A stretch of 64,000 bases of DNA from Kalmanozyma brasiliensis GHG001 (Eukaryota > Basidiomycota > Ustilaginomycetes > Ustilaginales): the NCBI RefSeq assembly GCF_000497045.1, contig NW_015961948.1, positions 1,543,878 to 1,607,877 of the forward strand. The letters are read 5' to 3'. Made by a program: the position numbers and the translations under genes. Each line of letters opens with the position of its first letter. The stretch's first letter is position 1. A model generated the notes under the pieces. It did not search any database, was not told the origin of the DNA, and was given only the letters and a program-made list of their open reading frames with translations. Positions 10,492-21,300 of the stretch are shown here, one piece after another.

Positions 10492-10595
10492 GGGGCCAAC
10501 CCGGAATCGAACCGGGGACCTCTGTCAACTTAGTGCAAGCATCCGAAGAAGCGAAAGCCCTAAGACAGCATAATAAGCCACTATACGATTGGCCC
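10492..10595 (-). tRNA. tRNA-Pro(AGG) with a 30-nt intron
   Basis: Reverse complement folds as a full cloverleaf. The acceptor stem GGGCCAA pairs with TTGGCCC, discriminator C. D arm is GTATAGTGGCTTATTATG, anticodon stem CTGTC/GACAG, loop TTAGGG-T with anticodon AGG, and T arm CCCGG-TTCGATT-CCGGG. An intron of about 30 nt (10528-10557) sits in the normal place after position 37, and its CTAA pairs with the anticodon-loop TTAG. Mature length is 74 nt. The loop TTAGGGT, the AGGTCCC variable/T-arm sequence and discriminator C match fungal tRNA-Pro. The B box is GGTTCGATTCC. Confidence 0.93.
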
Positions 10596-12889
10596 TGCGA
10601 AGATAACAAAGCGAGAGTGCATTGCATCTATATAGCATTGAACACATGGGCCGCCTTAGTGTGCTCTGTTGGTCTCAAGAATGTTCGCTTGAGGGAAAGA
10701 GGGCCTGCGCATCTCCATAGCTGTCACGGCAAACCATCGCCTCGCTTCATAGACACGGCCCTCCTCCGGCCCATGAGCACGAGGCGAAGCCAATCGGAAG
10801 CAGTGGGCAAGACGAGGAGCCGAATGGTCCCACGCTAAGGGTGCAGGTAGGCTGCATGCGCAAAGATGGCCGAAATTCACGAGATAGCCGAGTGAGAGAT
10901 GCCGTGTCGAACTGGTTTGATGCTTCAAGGCTGGTAGGCCGCTTCAAGCACGGAGTGGTCGCGACCGGCTCGCTTATGCGCGACCTTGCTTCGGGCCTAC
11001 AGTAGTGGAAGTGCAGTTGTGTAAATCTCGGCTAAGCAACAAAGATCGCATGGTGGTGCGATTGTTGATTCAAGCTGCAGACATCGAGATGCAAACAAAA
11101 GGTCGATCGAGGAGCCGCAAGGACAAGGCCGAATCAACACCGGGCCTTGTCTCGCTTAGGCTTCGCGATGGTCTAAGAGAGTAGTCGGCCCTTAATGGCG
11201 CCGAAGCATCCCCTCTGGCGGCGCTGATAAGGGCGTCCGCCGGACGGGCGACCACGGCCGACCGAGCATGAACTCGTTTGACCGGGCGTCAACGACAGAG
11301 AAACATGCGTTTGACAGCATCAAGGGAGGGAGAGGCAGGGAGGCGTCTTGCCATGAATCATGGCTAATGTTACGATGACTCGCGCGTTCCGGCCCCACAC
11401 GACGCCATGCTGTACGCCGAGGAAACCCAATCGTTCCGGCACTCTTTCGAAGCTTCACCATAGACCATGACCGAAGGAAGGCCGAGTTGTGACACTATGA
11501 GTTGCTTCGACCTTGACGGCAATGACGATGACATTGTTCTTCACCGATTGCAATTGTAATTGTGTTGTCAGACGAAAGGTGGGCTTACAAGAGCTTGAGT
11601 GTCCAATGCGTTCGACCCTTCGGTAGTCTCGGATCTCAGAGATGGGCCGAGCACCGTCCGGAGCAGCGACACCGCCCGGCAGCGAGCTGAAAGGTGGACG
11701 ACGAGGCGCTGCATGGACCCGCACGACCTCTGGCGACGGTCGAGCGACCGCCTGACCCTGGTCATCGACCTTCCGAAGCGGCAAGGTATTAAATTCAATC
11801 TATTGCAAGCGAGAAGCAGCATGCATGCAATGGCAGCTGGGATCCAATTCGAGCAACAGCCGAACACGACGAGTCGGATCGAGGATGAGCGTTGATTCGT
11901 CGAGCTGCAAGCATCGTAGCTTAATGTTGCGGTTGCAGACGAAGCAGACATCGCCAACAAAAGCAGGACAATGGCATGCGACACGCGTGACACCTTGAAA
12001 GCGGTGCTTGCTTGTAGACAGCGCAATCTGGGCTGATGTTGCACCATCGGTTGCCATGAGAAAGCAGCATGTACCAAGACTCGACTGATGGATTGACAGC
12101 ATCTCTAGCGAGTCAAAGCAATCCAACGCTGAGCTGCATCGACGACAGCTCACTTAGCAGCTCGTGGGCCATCGGCTCATCGTACCGGAGAGACTCACAC
12201 CAAAATCACAGTCTCACAAGCAAATTAAGATTTTTGTTTTTCTTCGCAAAAGAAAGCTCGGTGCACCAGGACGAGGCGCGTGGGCAGAGGACCCTCATTC
12301 TTTTTTCTTCCTTCTGACTCTGTCACGCCTCTTTTTCCCTCTCTTTTTCTTTTTCCTTTTTTTAAGACTCGATTTTCGGCTGTTTGTCTGTCTGAGACAG
12401 GCTCGCATGCACGTCTGATGAGGATCGCAACCGGGCGATGCTCTGGTCACTGCATCCTTCTGCATCATCTGCACACGCACAGCACCTTCGATTCCATTGT
12501 CACAGCACGAGCACGAGCAAGAGCAGCAAAGACGGATCAAGCCGCCGACCCTTTGTTCGCCATCTCTTCCATCAATGGCCGTACCATTGCTCTTCTAGTC
12601 TTGCCTCCGCGTGGCTAGGCTTGGTCGTCGCTTTCATTTTGTCGGATCATCTTTCGTCTCATCGCCCACTATCGTCCCTGCCATCACCTGATTACGTTGC
12701 AAGACGATCTCGGCGCCTTATCTCCCCCACCTAGCGCAGTCTCGCTTCATCTAGCAGAGCCTGCAACCGCGCTGGTCCATCCTCGACGACGGCATGGCCT
12801 CCTGCCTTCACGTTGGCTAGAGTTACTATCGACTGACTCTCTGCGATCCTGCTCGGCAAGGAGCAGGCACCGCAACACCATCGCCAACA
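10596..12889. other. Gene-poor stretch, ending in the pyrimidine-rich leader of the Kelch/BTB gene
   Basis: About 2.3 kb without a supportable protein-coding gene. Frames up to 169 codons exist but show no domain, no conserved-looking composition and overlap one another. From about 12296 to 12365 the plus strand is strongly T/C-rich, and such sequence continues toward the ATG at 12890, fitting a promoter and long 5' leader of the next gene. I see no transposon ends or RNA gene here. Confidence 0.45.
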
Positions 12890-15800
12890 ATGCATCCCTC
12901 GATTGCCAACCTATCCTCGCGGCTGCACCTCTGCTCGGGGCAAGTGCCGCCACCTCTCGTGGGTGCATCAGCAACGCTCGTCGAACCCTCCCACCATGTC
13001 TCGGCGCAAGGCGGTGCAAAGGTGTACCTCTTCGGCGGTCGACTGGTGACGAGCCGTCGCATGGTCAACACGCTCTACATCCTCGATCTGGACGAGATGA
13101 GATGGTCCAGGCTGACTCCCACCACAAAGCCATCACTCGGACAGACCGAAGCATCCTCGGAACAGCCGCGACCGCGCTACTTTCACTCGGCCGACCTTTG
13201 GCAAGACAAGATTGTCTTCTTTGGAGGAATGGGCTACTCGCAAGGTCAGCCAGATCCCCACACAGGAGAACCGGCCGAAGAGCTCTGCGTTCTCGGTGAG
13301 CTGCTCGCATTCGACCTCAGCACTCAGCAGTGGGACTACACCCTCGATTTCGCATCCCGTCGGCCAGCCACCGACAACGACCCTTCCACCAGCATCCAAT
13401 CCGAAACACTTCAGCCTGCGCCTCGCTATGCGCATCTCTCTTCCTTGTCTGGCGACACGCTCTCCATCATCGGGGGTCAGAACCTCGCCAATCAGTACGT
13501 CGAATCCATCAACCTCTTCAGTCTCTCCGAGAACAAGTGGATTGGCGCACAACGCTTTCGAAAACAGTGCGGCAGTTACCGCTCTCTTGCTGTCGGCTCC
13601 AAGTACCTTCACAAGGATGGCCAAAAGGCAAAGTGCTATCCTCGCGCAAAGGATCCCTTGAACGGCACAGACGCCACCGCCAGCACGCCACTCGCGAGTG
13701 CCCACACAACAATGCCACATGCCGACGTTGTAACACAAGACATCGGACAGTCTTCAGACAAGGTCGAGCAAAATCCTCTGCCCATGAGCAGTCAAGCGGA
13801 GCCACATCAGCCCTTGCCCGTCTATCTCTACTCCAACTTCAACTTCACCAATGTCAAGAGGGAGCTCGAGGTACTCACCGTCCGAGGCGAGGGAGATACG
13901 GCTACCGGTTCCGAGACAGGCGTACCGCAACAGCGCGCTCGCAGCCACTCGAATGCGTCCCAAGACTCAGCCATCGATGCAGACGGACCTCTGTCGTCCT
14001 TGCAAGCCGCATCCCAGTCTCTGTCCGGTCCCTTCGTCTCGATGGAGGATCGCTCGAGTCACATGGGCGGCGTCACTTTGCCCCCTGGTCTGCGTTTTCC
14101 TACTGGCGCACTCCTCGGTCCATACCTGCTCATCTCGGGCACCTACCTCGCCAATGCGACGCAGAGCTTCTCCATTTGGGCTCTGCATCTGCCCACCATG
14201 GCTTGGTCCAGAATCGAGTCTGGCTCGGCTCTATCGACCGGAAGCTGGAATCGTGCCATCTTGTGGCCGGGCAAGAACAGGCTCGTTGTGGTCGGCCACA
14301 AGGAGAGGGACCTCGTCAGCGACTACAACCATCGCCAGACCAACTGGGATCACGTCGTTGTGCTCGAACTTGAAGCCTGGGGGATCTACCAGCCGCCCCA
14401 ATCCGTCCTTTCTGAAGCGGCCGTTCAACTGGGATTGGACAAGTTAGCAGCGACCGCACCATCAGCCATGGCGTCGGCACAAGCGCTGGCACGTGGTAAC
14501 GGGCTGACAGCATCTTCGGCAGATGCACAGAACACTCCCGACCAAGGCTTGGATCAGCTCCATCTCGGCGGACGCGGTGACTTTGAAATCGTCTGTTCGG
14601 ACGGTCTCCGCATCGGCTGCGACCGTGCCATTCTCGAAGCGCGTTGGCCCTGGTTCAAGTCCAAGATGGACGAGTTTCGCAAGAAGGCGAGACGCACACT
14701 GCGAACTGCCTACCCTGCCGCACAAGATCACCAAACCGGGCTGCGCGTGATCCCAGAGGACATTGCCGAATTCCTCGCCGAAGAGGACGACGACGACGAC
14801 GAGGCGGTAGATCCCCTCATGGTCCCAGCCAGCGCCCGAGACGACCCGCAAACCGACAAACAAAAGCTTCGCGATCCGCGCTTCCAGCCTCGTCACCTGC
14901 AGATCTCCGAGCCGTCTCCTGTGGTGCTTGCGCTGCTCCAGTTCGTCTACACCTTGCGCATCTGCACCGCATTGCAGCGACATCCCGCTGTGGTGTGCGC
15001 GCTCATGGTGCTTGCCAGAACCTACAACATGGACGACCTTGCCTCTTGGGCGCGTCACGCTGCCCATGTCGCTCTGGCCGACGACCTCAACCCCAAGGCG
15101 TCTTCTTCATCCGGACGTCACGGTGATCCGCTCTCTCCCTCGTCTTCCAATCCTCATGCTTTCGATCCCTCCGAAAGCGGCGGTCTAGACCTCTTCCGCC
15201 CTGCAGAGTCGCTCGGGCTTCATCCGGATGAGAGACATCGCCTGGCGGTGTGTCTGTACGAAGCTGCCTCGCTGTGTGGCTGCGAGGGACTGCAAATTCG
15301 CGCCCTGCGAGTCGTCATGGCAATAGCGCGTTGGCTGCAGAAGCACGGCGCCGCTCCTGGCGCGGGTGGTGGAAGCGGGACTGGACCCGAAAGGCAGGGT
15401 CAGGGTCGAGGAGACGGCTCTTCGCGAGACCGATCAGGCTCCACCTCTCACTTCGGCCCCGGCAGTAACGGTGCAGGCTCTGCTTCTTCGGCGTCCTCTC
15501 AGTACCGCGCTGGCTCGATCAGCAGCTATCGCGCGGTCATGGGCGGCATCTTCGCCGCTGGACCATCGCCGCTGCTGCCGATGCCGTCACCCGTGCCGTC
15601 CATGTCGCGCGCCGGATCCGACACCGCCAGCTCGCACGGTCCATTGACACCCACCTCGGTCTATCAGAGCTCCTTGCACCGTCGAGGAGATTCGTTTTCC
15701 TCGTCGACCGATGCTTCTCACACCGGGAGCGCACATGCAATTGCGAGCGATGGTGACTCGCTCGATGAGACGTCTCGGCCTGAGTTGCGCACATTGCCGC

Positions 15801-17008
15801 CTACTCAGGGCTTCCCCAGCAGCCGCATGGAGAAGTTCTCCTTTGCCGCGATGACGCCGGACCTTTCAAGTCGGATCAACGGCATGGCTCCAGGTACAAT
15901 GGTGCTGAATCTCGATGCCATGGACGCTTCAATCCCGCCCTCCATTCGCAAGCGATACGGTCTGCTCGATCGGACGTCGAGCCTGTCAGCAGGGACAGTG
16001 TCGGAGATCGCACAGGCTGGGAGCTCGTCCGATCCCATCGACGTTGTCGACGAGACCGTCCGAGCAACAAAAGAAGTGCCAAGAGGCACGACTCTGCTCG
16101 ATCGCCGCGCCAGCGAGAGCACTAATGGCAAAGCCAGCTCGAGCCAGCTTCTTTCGAGTGATGACTGGTCGAAGCGATTCCACCTTCCTCGTCACTCGAT
16201 CGCTTCGCACGGAACAGCTTCGCCGGCGCTCAGTTCGCCCGCACTTACGATGGATCCGAGCCGATCGCATTTGCAGGCTTCGACGGCTTCCTCGCCTGCC
16301 AGCGAGCAGTTCCCCGTCAACTCGTACGGAGCTCGATCCGAGCGAGAGCAGGTATCGCGTTCGGGGTCCCAGCACAGTCTGTCTACAGACACCAGTCCGG
16401 CTGCCAACAGTCTGGACCGAATCGAGTCAGGCGTCCCCGAGTCCCATGTCTCGACGCCGTTGGCAGGGATCGTGATCTCGAAGGACGTATCGCATCTTTC
16501 GCCCAAAGAGATTGCCAAGTTGGAAAAGGAGGAGCGCAAACGCATGGAGAAGGAGGAGAAGGAGCGGAAGAAGGCGGAAAAGGCCGAGTACAAGCGGCTT
16601 GCGGCGGAAGCCGTGTTTGGGCCCAAGGGAAGCTCGGGCCCGACGCCTGCGCCGACAAGCAGCGACTTTGCCGAGTACACCGCCGGCACGCAGGCGAGCG
16701 CGAGCGATCAGGGCGCGAGGGGATCGCCGTCGCGTCGATCTTCAGATGCGCGCTCGGGCACCAGCACGGCGAGCCCACGAACGGGCAGCAGTCTGAAGAC
16801 GGCGTGCAGCCCGCGGCATCCGGTCCCCCCTGCGCCTGTCAAGCGGGGCGAGTGGGCCGTGACGACCGCGACGGGCGGCGGACCTTGGTTTAGCGCGCCT
16901 CCGCCGTTCATAGTAGCACCAGCTGGTCTGAGAGCGGTATCGAAGGGCAACCGCAGCTCGAACTCGCTGAGCGGACGAAGCTCGACTAAAACGCGATTGA
17001 CTTCGTAG
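12890..17008 (+). CDS. Kelch-repeat and BTB-domain protein
   Basis: Predicted 1372-residue protein. The N-terminal part (about residues 40-500) has Kelch-type blade sequences, such as KVYLFGGRLVTSRRMVNTLYIL followed by a DLDEMRW turn, KIVFFGGMGYS and LSIIGGQ, forming a beta-propeller. A BTB fold follows (about 560-735): DFEIVCSDGLRIGCDRAILEA, then VLALLQFVYT and a helix (MDDLASWARHAAHVALADDL); an acidic loop EEDDDDDEA interrupts it. The C-terminal 600 residues are Ser/Gly-rich and low in order, with a charged coiled coil around 1205-1240 (KLEKEERKRMEKEEKERKKA). Kelch+BTB proteins often serve as Cul3 adaptors or Ras-pathway regulators (LZTR1-like), but which applies here is unknown. The ATG at 12890 is preceded by a long non-coding leader. 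Confidence 0.88.
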   Translation: MHPSIANLSSRLHLCSGQVPPPLVGASATLVEPSHHVSAQGGAKVYLFGGRLVTSRRMVNTLYILDLDEMRWSRLTPTTKPSLGQTEASSEQPRPRYFHSADLWQDKIVFFGGMGYSQGQPDPHTGEPAEELCVLGELLAFDLSTQQWDYTLDFASRRPATDNDPSTSIQSETLQPAPRYAHLSSLSGDTLSIIGGQNLANQYVESINLFSLSENKWIGAQRFRKQCGSYRSLAVGSKYLHKDGQKAKCYPRAKDPLNGTDATASTPLASAHTTMPHADVVTQDIGQSSDKVEQNPLPMSSQAEPHQPLPVYLYSNFNFTNVKRELEVLTVRGEGDTATGSETGVPQQRARSHSNASQDSAIDADGPLSSLQAASQSLSGPFVSMEDRSSHMGGVTLPPGLRFPTGALLGPYLLISGTYLANATQSFSIWALHLPTMAWSRIESGSALSTGSWNRAILWPGKNRLVVVGHKERDLVSDYNHRQTNWDHVVVLELEAWGIYQPPQSVLSEAAVQLGLDKLAATAPSAMASAQALARGNGLTASSADAQNTPDQGLDQLHLGGRGDFEIVCSDGLRIGCDRAILEARWPWFKSKMDEFRKKARRTLRTAYPAAQDHQTGLRVIPEDIAEFLAEEDDDDDEAVDPLMVPASARDDPQTDKQKLRDPRFQPRHLQISEPSPVVLALLQFVYTLRICTALQRHPAVVCALMVLARTYNMDDLASWARHAAHVALADDLNPKASSSSGRHGDPLSPSSSNPHAFDPSESGGLDLFRPAESLGLHPDERHRLAVCLYEAASLCGCEGLQIRALRVVMAIARWLQKHGAAPGAGGGSGTGPERQGQGRGDGSSRDRSGSTSHFGPGSNGAGSASSASSQYRAGSISSYRAVMGGIFAAGPSPLLPMPSPVPSMSRAGSDTASSHGPLTPTSVYQSSLHRRGDSFSSSTDASHTGSAHAIASDGDSLDETSRPELRTLPPTQGFPSSRMEKFSFAAMTPDLSSRINGMAPGTMVLNLDAMDASIPPSIRKRYGLLDRTSSLSAGTVSEIAQAGSSSDPIDVVDETVRATKEVPRGTTLLDRRASESTNGKASSSQLLSSDDWSKRFHLPRHSIASHGTASPALSSPALTMDPSRSHLQASTASSPASEQFPVNSYGARSEREQVSRSGSQHSLSTDTSPAANSLDRIESGVPESHVSTPLAGIVISKDVSHLSPKEIAKLEKEERKRMEKEEKERKKAEKAEYKRLAAEAVFGPKGSSGPTPAPTSSDFAEYTAGTQASASDQGARGSPSRRSSDARSGTSTASPRTGSSLKTACSPRHPVPPAPVKRGEWAVTTATGGGPWFSAPPPFIVAPAGLRAVSKGNRSSNSLSGRSSTKTRLTS

Positions 17009-18359
17009 ACATGCAAAAGAGTTCGCTGCACTGCAATTATACGAACCCGAGCGTATGAACACAGCCTCCTCGCCTGCCTTGTTTGACTGATGAGGATCGA
17101 CCGTGCATCCGGGCAGTGACTGTGCGATTGCATTGCCGAATCGGTGGTCTTCGGCAGGATGGGCACGGAGTGAACGAGTGCAGAAGCGAGATGGCTCAAC
17201 AGCGGTACATTGGCCTGCGTGACCACGGCGACCAGCGGTAAAGCTCGAAACAATAGCCCATCCGAGACGTCCACGTTCTTAGTCCTGGTGGGGCACGTTA
17301 GGCGCCAGGGTTCGGAGACACAAAGAAATTGGCCGACTCGCCTGCCAAAGGTGGTGGAGGGAAGGAACGTGGGGGGTCTCTTGCATTTCTCCGCGCTGAC
17401 AGCATCACAACGCCGAAAGATCAGCCGCTGTCACCACGGATCTTCTCGGCACAATGAAACCATGAAGCGAGCTGTAGTGAGCGTGGCTTCCCATCAAGAC
17501 GTGAAGCAGGGCTCTACCATCTGCGATCGGAGGTCGAGCGCGGATATCGCAGCGGTCATGGCAGCCTGCTCTCGCCCCTAACCTCGCCCAAAGGCACCTG
17601 ACTGTCTCTTTCCGAGCAAATTGACAGCTACGATTGGACTGATGATGCTTGCGCTTCACTTCTACTGTCCTGTAAGGTGCTGCTTGCGCCATCGACCACC
17701 ATCAGACCCCTTGTCGAGGCCGCCCCGCCGAACTCGCAAGAGCCATGCAGCCATTTCATTCTTTATCACATTTATTAATAATTAAGATTGATTTTCTGTC
17801 TCGAGGCTGAGATTAGGCAAGGCGGTTGTCAAGGGTCAAGGAGCGGGCCATCATCTCAGAGCGCCAAAGCACAGCTCAGCCAATTGATTGCGATTTTGAT
17901 TTTGACTTTGGCTGATGGTGGACGGCGCGCTATCTTTGCTCCGCACCTCCACCATCCTCCCCCTCACCACCACCCTTTCGACCAGCGCGGGAACTGCACC
18001 AAACACGGCAAACGGTTCTGAATCTCACGCGCGCAGGGAACGATTCTACAGACGTCACCACCTACGGCCTTGCACAGCTCGCCGTCATCTCGCATCACAT
18101 AGTGACTGGTCAGCCCCGCCTCCAGCATCAGCATCACTCGAATTTGGGCTTAGTTCTGCTCCACGTCCACGCCTCGACAGCGCCTGTACTGTCTCGAAAG
18201 TGATAAGGGGAAGCGCCCATCACCTCTCCCACCTATGATGACCTCGACGTAACGCCATTCGGGTGCAGGTAGCAATTTAACGCGTGCCCACCCGGTCTTC
18301 CGGTGGGCATTGCTTCGATCCATCGACATCGATACCGTTGGTTTACAAGCGTAGCCATC
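17009..18359. other. Intergenic region upstream of KCS1
   Basis: About 1.35 kb with no supportable gene. It includes an AT-rich patch near 17755-17795 (TTTATTAATAATTAAGATTG) and C/T-rich sequence nearer the KCS1 ATG, consistent with 3' end of the Kelch gene followed by the KCS1 promoter and leader. Confidence 0.5.
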
Positions 18360-21300
18360 ATGACGGACTCTCATCACACAGAGGCAGCGTCCGCTTCGGC
18401 TGCGCCCTCGAGGACTTCGCGTCCTTCTCCCAGAAGCTTGCTGTCAGCCCAGTCAATGTCGAGCGGAGCCCCTTCCAACAGCGCACGCCGGCCCTCAATC
18501 GACCAGCCCCTGCCAATAGCATCGTCTTCTCAGACTCATGGCGGCAACATGATCGCACAAGACTCCGCTGTACTCTCGCCGTCGATGCAGGCACAACCAG
18601 GAACCTCTCTGCATGTCTGTCTTCCGCCCAACTTTCCTCAACCAGTGCAGACCTCCTTCTCCCCGCCTGCGAGCCGCAACGTCTCCAACGCCACCATCGT
18701 CAACCCTTTCACCAGTCCTTCTATAGCGCAGTTGCTCTCGCCACCACTACCACCGCAAAGCAACCACACAAGCACATTTTCTTCAACCTACCTTGCAGGT
18801 CCTTCCTCGTCAGCCTCGGCTGCAGCATCCAACAGCGTTGGCGCTTCCCCCACCAAAACTCTCGGTTCCCGATCGCCGGTAGCAGCGACAATACCCTTGC
18901 CATCCGCATCGCTGAACCCAAATGCGCCCTTTTCTCCGCCAGAAACGTACACGTATAGTCGCGCACCCATCAAACGCGAGAGCCCAGGCACAATGAGCGC
19001 AAGGAGCACGCCGGGTCGGTCCTTGACTTTGCATCAAGACGATGTCCTCGGGCGCGAGTTTGCCGACGCTTCTCGCAATGATTTCGAGCTCAACCTCCCT
19101 CCAGCCATGATCAGCTCCGGTCGCAAGGCCAGTGTCAGCATGCATCTCTTCAAGGAGACCTCGTCCAAATCATCCAATTCTGCTATCTCATCCAGTCGAG
19201 AGCGTCCAGTCATCGAAGAGAACGAGGGGGACGATCCAGCCGTCACTCGCAAGCCTGTGCGCTCGAGTACCATGTTCGCGCCCTCGCAACGCACACACAA
19301 GACGCCTTCCTCCGGCAGCCGGCAAAGAACCGACGCTGCTTTTGCGCCTGCATCCTCGTCATCCTTCTTGTCCAGCAAAGAGGCTGTCTTGGATCCTCTG
19401 CGTCCAGCAACGCCTTCTCTTTTCCTTTCGCAAGGCGGTGAGGCCATCTCACAAGCAGACATGGACACAGCATCGAACGCTAGCGCGCCTCTGCTCACCA
19501 CGACCTCGAACGAAGCATCCTCACGCGAGCGCCTGCCGCGCCGCTCGCAAACCATCTCGTCGCCCGGAAAAGTCGCTGCTGACATCGACGCGCGATATCT
19601 TCTCGATCCCTCATCCCTCGAACCTTTAGACTCGCGCCCTATACCCATCTCGCGGCCTCGAACACTGCCAAAGTCTCCAGCCTCGCCCAGGAAGGTGCCT
19701 CCGAGTCCGAACCGGCCTTCGGCTGGTCGTCAGGACACCTCTGGCGCAACAGAAAATGCCAAAGCGGACTCGGCGATGTCCAACCTGCAGCGTCATTCTT
19801 CCGTCCCAGAGACCGAATGGACAGGAGCAGGGTGGCCAGGCAAGCTGGGAATGACACGTAGGCGCAGTCTCGATGAGAGAGCGCAGAGCTCTTCCGACTA
19901 CGAGGAGGATGGCGAGGATCAGCTCGACGACTCGTTCGAGATGGTCGAGACAGGCGATGAGATGATGGGTGATGACGGCACGGATGCGTACATCGACATG
20001 ACCAGCTCCGAAGACGAAGCAGGCAGGCCCGACTTTGATCACGATGCTGCAGACGAAGACGATTTGCAGATGAGCGGCTCCGAGTGGGAAGCTGGAGCCA
20101 GCGCTGGCCTGCCAGCCAAGCGTCGCGCCGGGATCAAGCTCGATTCCGACTCGGCTGTGCGACGTTCTCGCTTGACGTCTCGATCACGAACGGCATCGTC
20201 GAACGAACTGCCCGCCGTCGTCCAACTTCAACCGTATCACAATCAGGTAGGCGGTCACAACTCGATCTTCCAATTCTCCAAACGCGCCGTCTGCAAGCCC
20301 CTGGTGGGCAGAGAGAACGAGTTCTACGAGGCCGTCGAAAAGGAACATCCCGTCCTTCTGTCGTTTATTCCGCAATACTTGGGAGTCCTCAACGTGACTT
20401 ATCGACACGTCGACTCGGCGCAGCACGATGCCGAGGGTCAATCGGTGACCATCGATGATGTTGCGAACGCAGCTCTGTCACAGACAACGTCTGGGCAGAA
20501 CAACGAAGGAAGCCTCGCACGAGACACTGGAGCAGAGCAGGTCGACTGCGCTTCAACGGAGAACGATCGTCCGGAGCGACAGAGAACGGATTCACAGGGA
20601 GGCGGTCGTGTTCGCCGCAAAGTGTTCGAAGGTCAGGAGGATTGGGGCAAGGAAATCCCAGAAGTCTCGCTGGACCTGAACAGGCATATCGTCCCAGAAT
20701 GGATTCTGCGTCGATGCAACCTTGCGCCACGAACCCCAGAGCCCGTCAATGCTTCTCTGGACAAAGGATCTCGCAGCCGAAGTCATTCAAGGAGTCGGGG
20801 CTCCAGTCCTTTGCGGCCGCGTCGCGCTGCCTCTTCCCTAGAGCGCATGCAGCGTGCAGTCCACAACGCAGATGCGCAGCTGCACAGCGACACCAGCCCT
20901 AGCCGCAGAAATCGCTCCCGGCTAGCTTCCATCGAGGGGACAGCACAACACCTGGAAGAGGACGCAGCAAGCCCTGTACAAGACGCCGAGGGAGTACTCA
21001 GTTCTAGTCCGTTGACGCCTGCCGTCTCTCCTGATGCATCGCCTAGGTCCTCCCGCTCGCTTGTCCACGGAGCAGAATGGGGCGGTCGCGACTCTGATCG
21101 TGACTCCGGTCGATTGCTCTCGTCCAGCTTCGGTCGTACGACCTCTGGTCTAGGTCCTCTGTCGCGTTCGCGCAGCCCGGCCATCAGTGCTCTCAGCATG
21201 ACTAGTCGCACGCCCTCGCAAGCATCGCAAGTGTCGCAACCAGTCGTCAACAGCGCGTACCAGACTCAGCAGACGTTGAACGGCATTCACGGTCGTGGCA

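Noticed and set aside
11568..12077. 169-codon minus-strand frame as a gene
   Set aside because: No domain or conserved-looking segment; overlaps several other frames of similar length.
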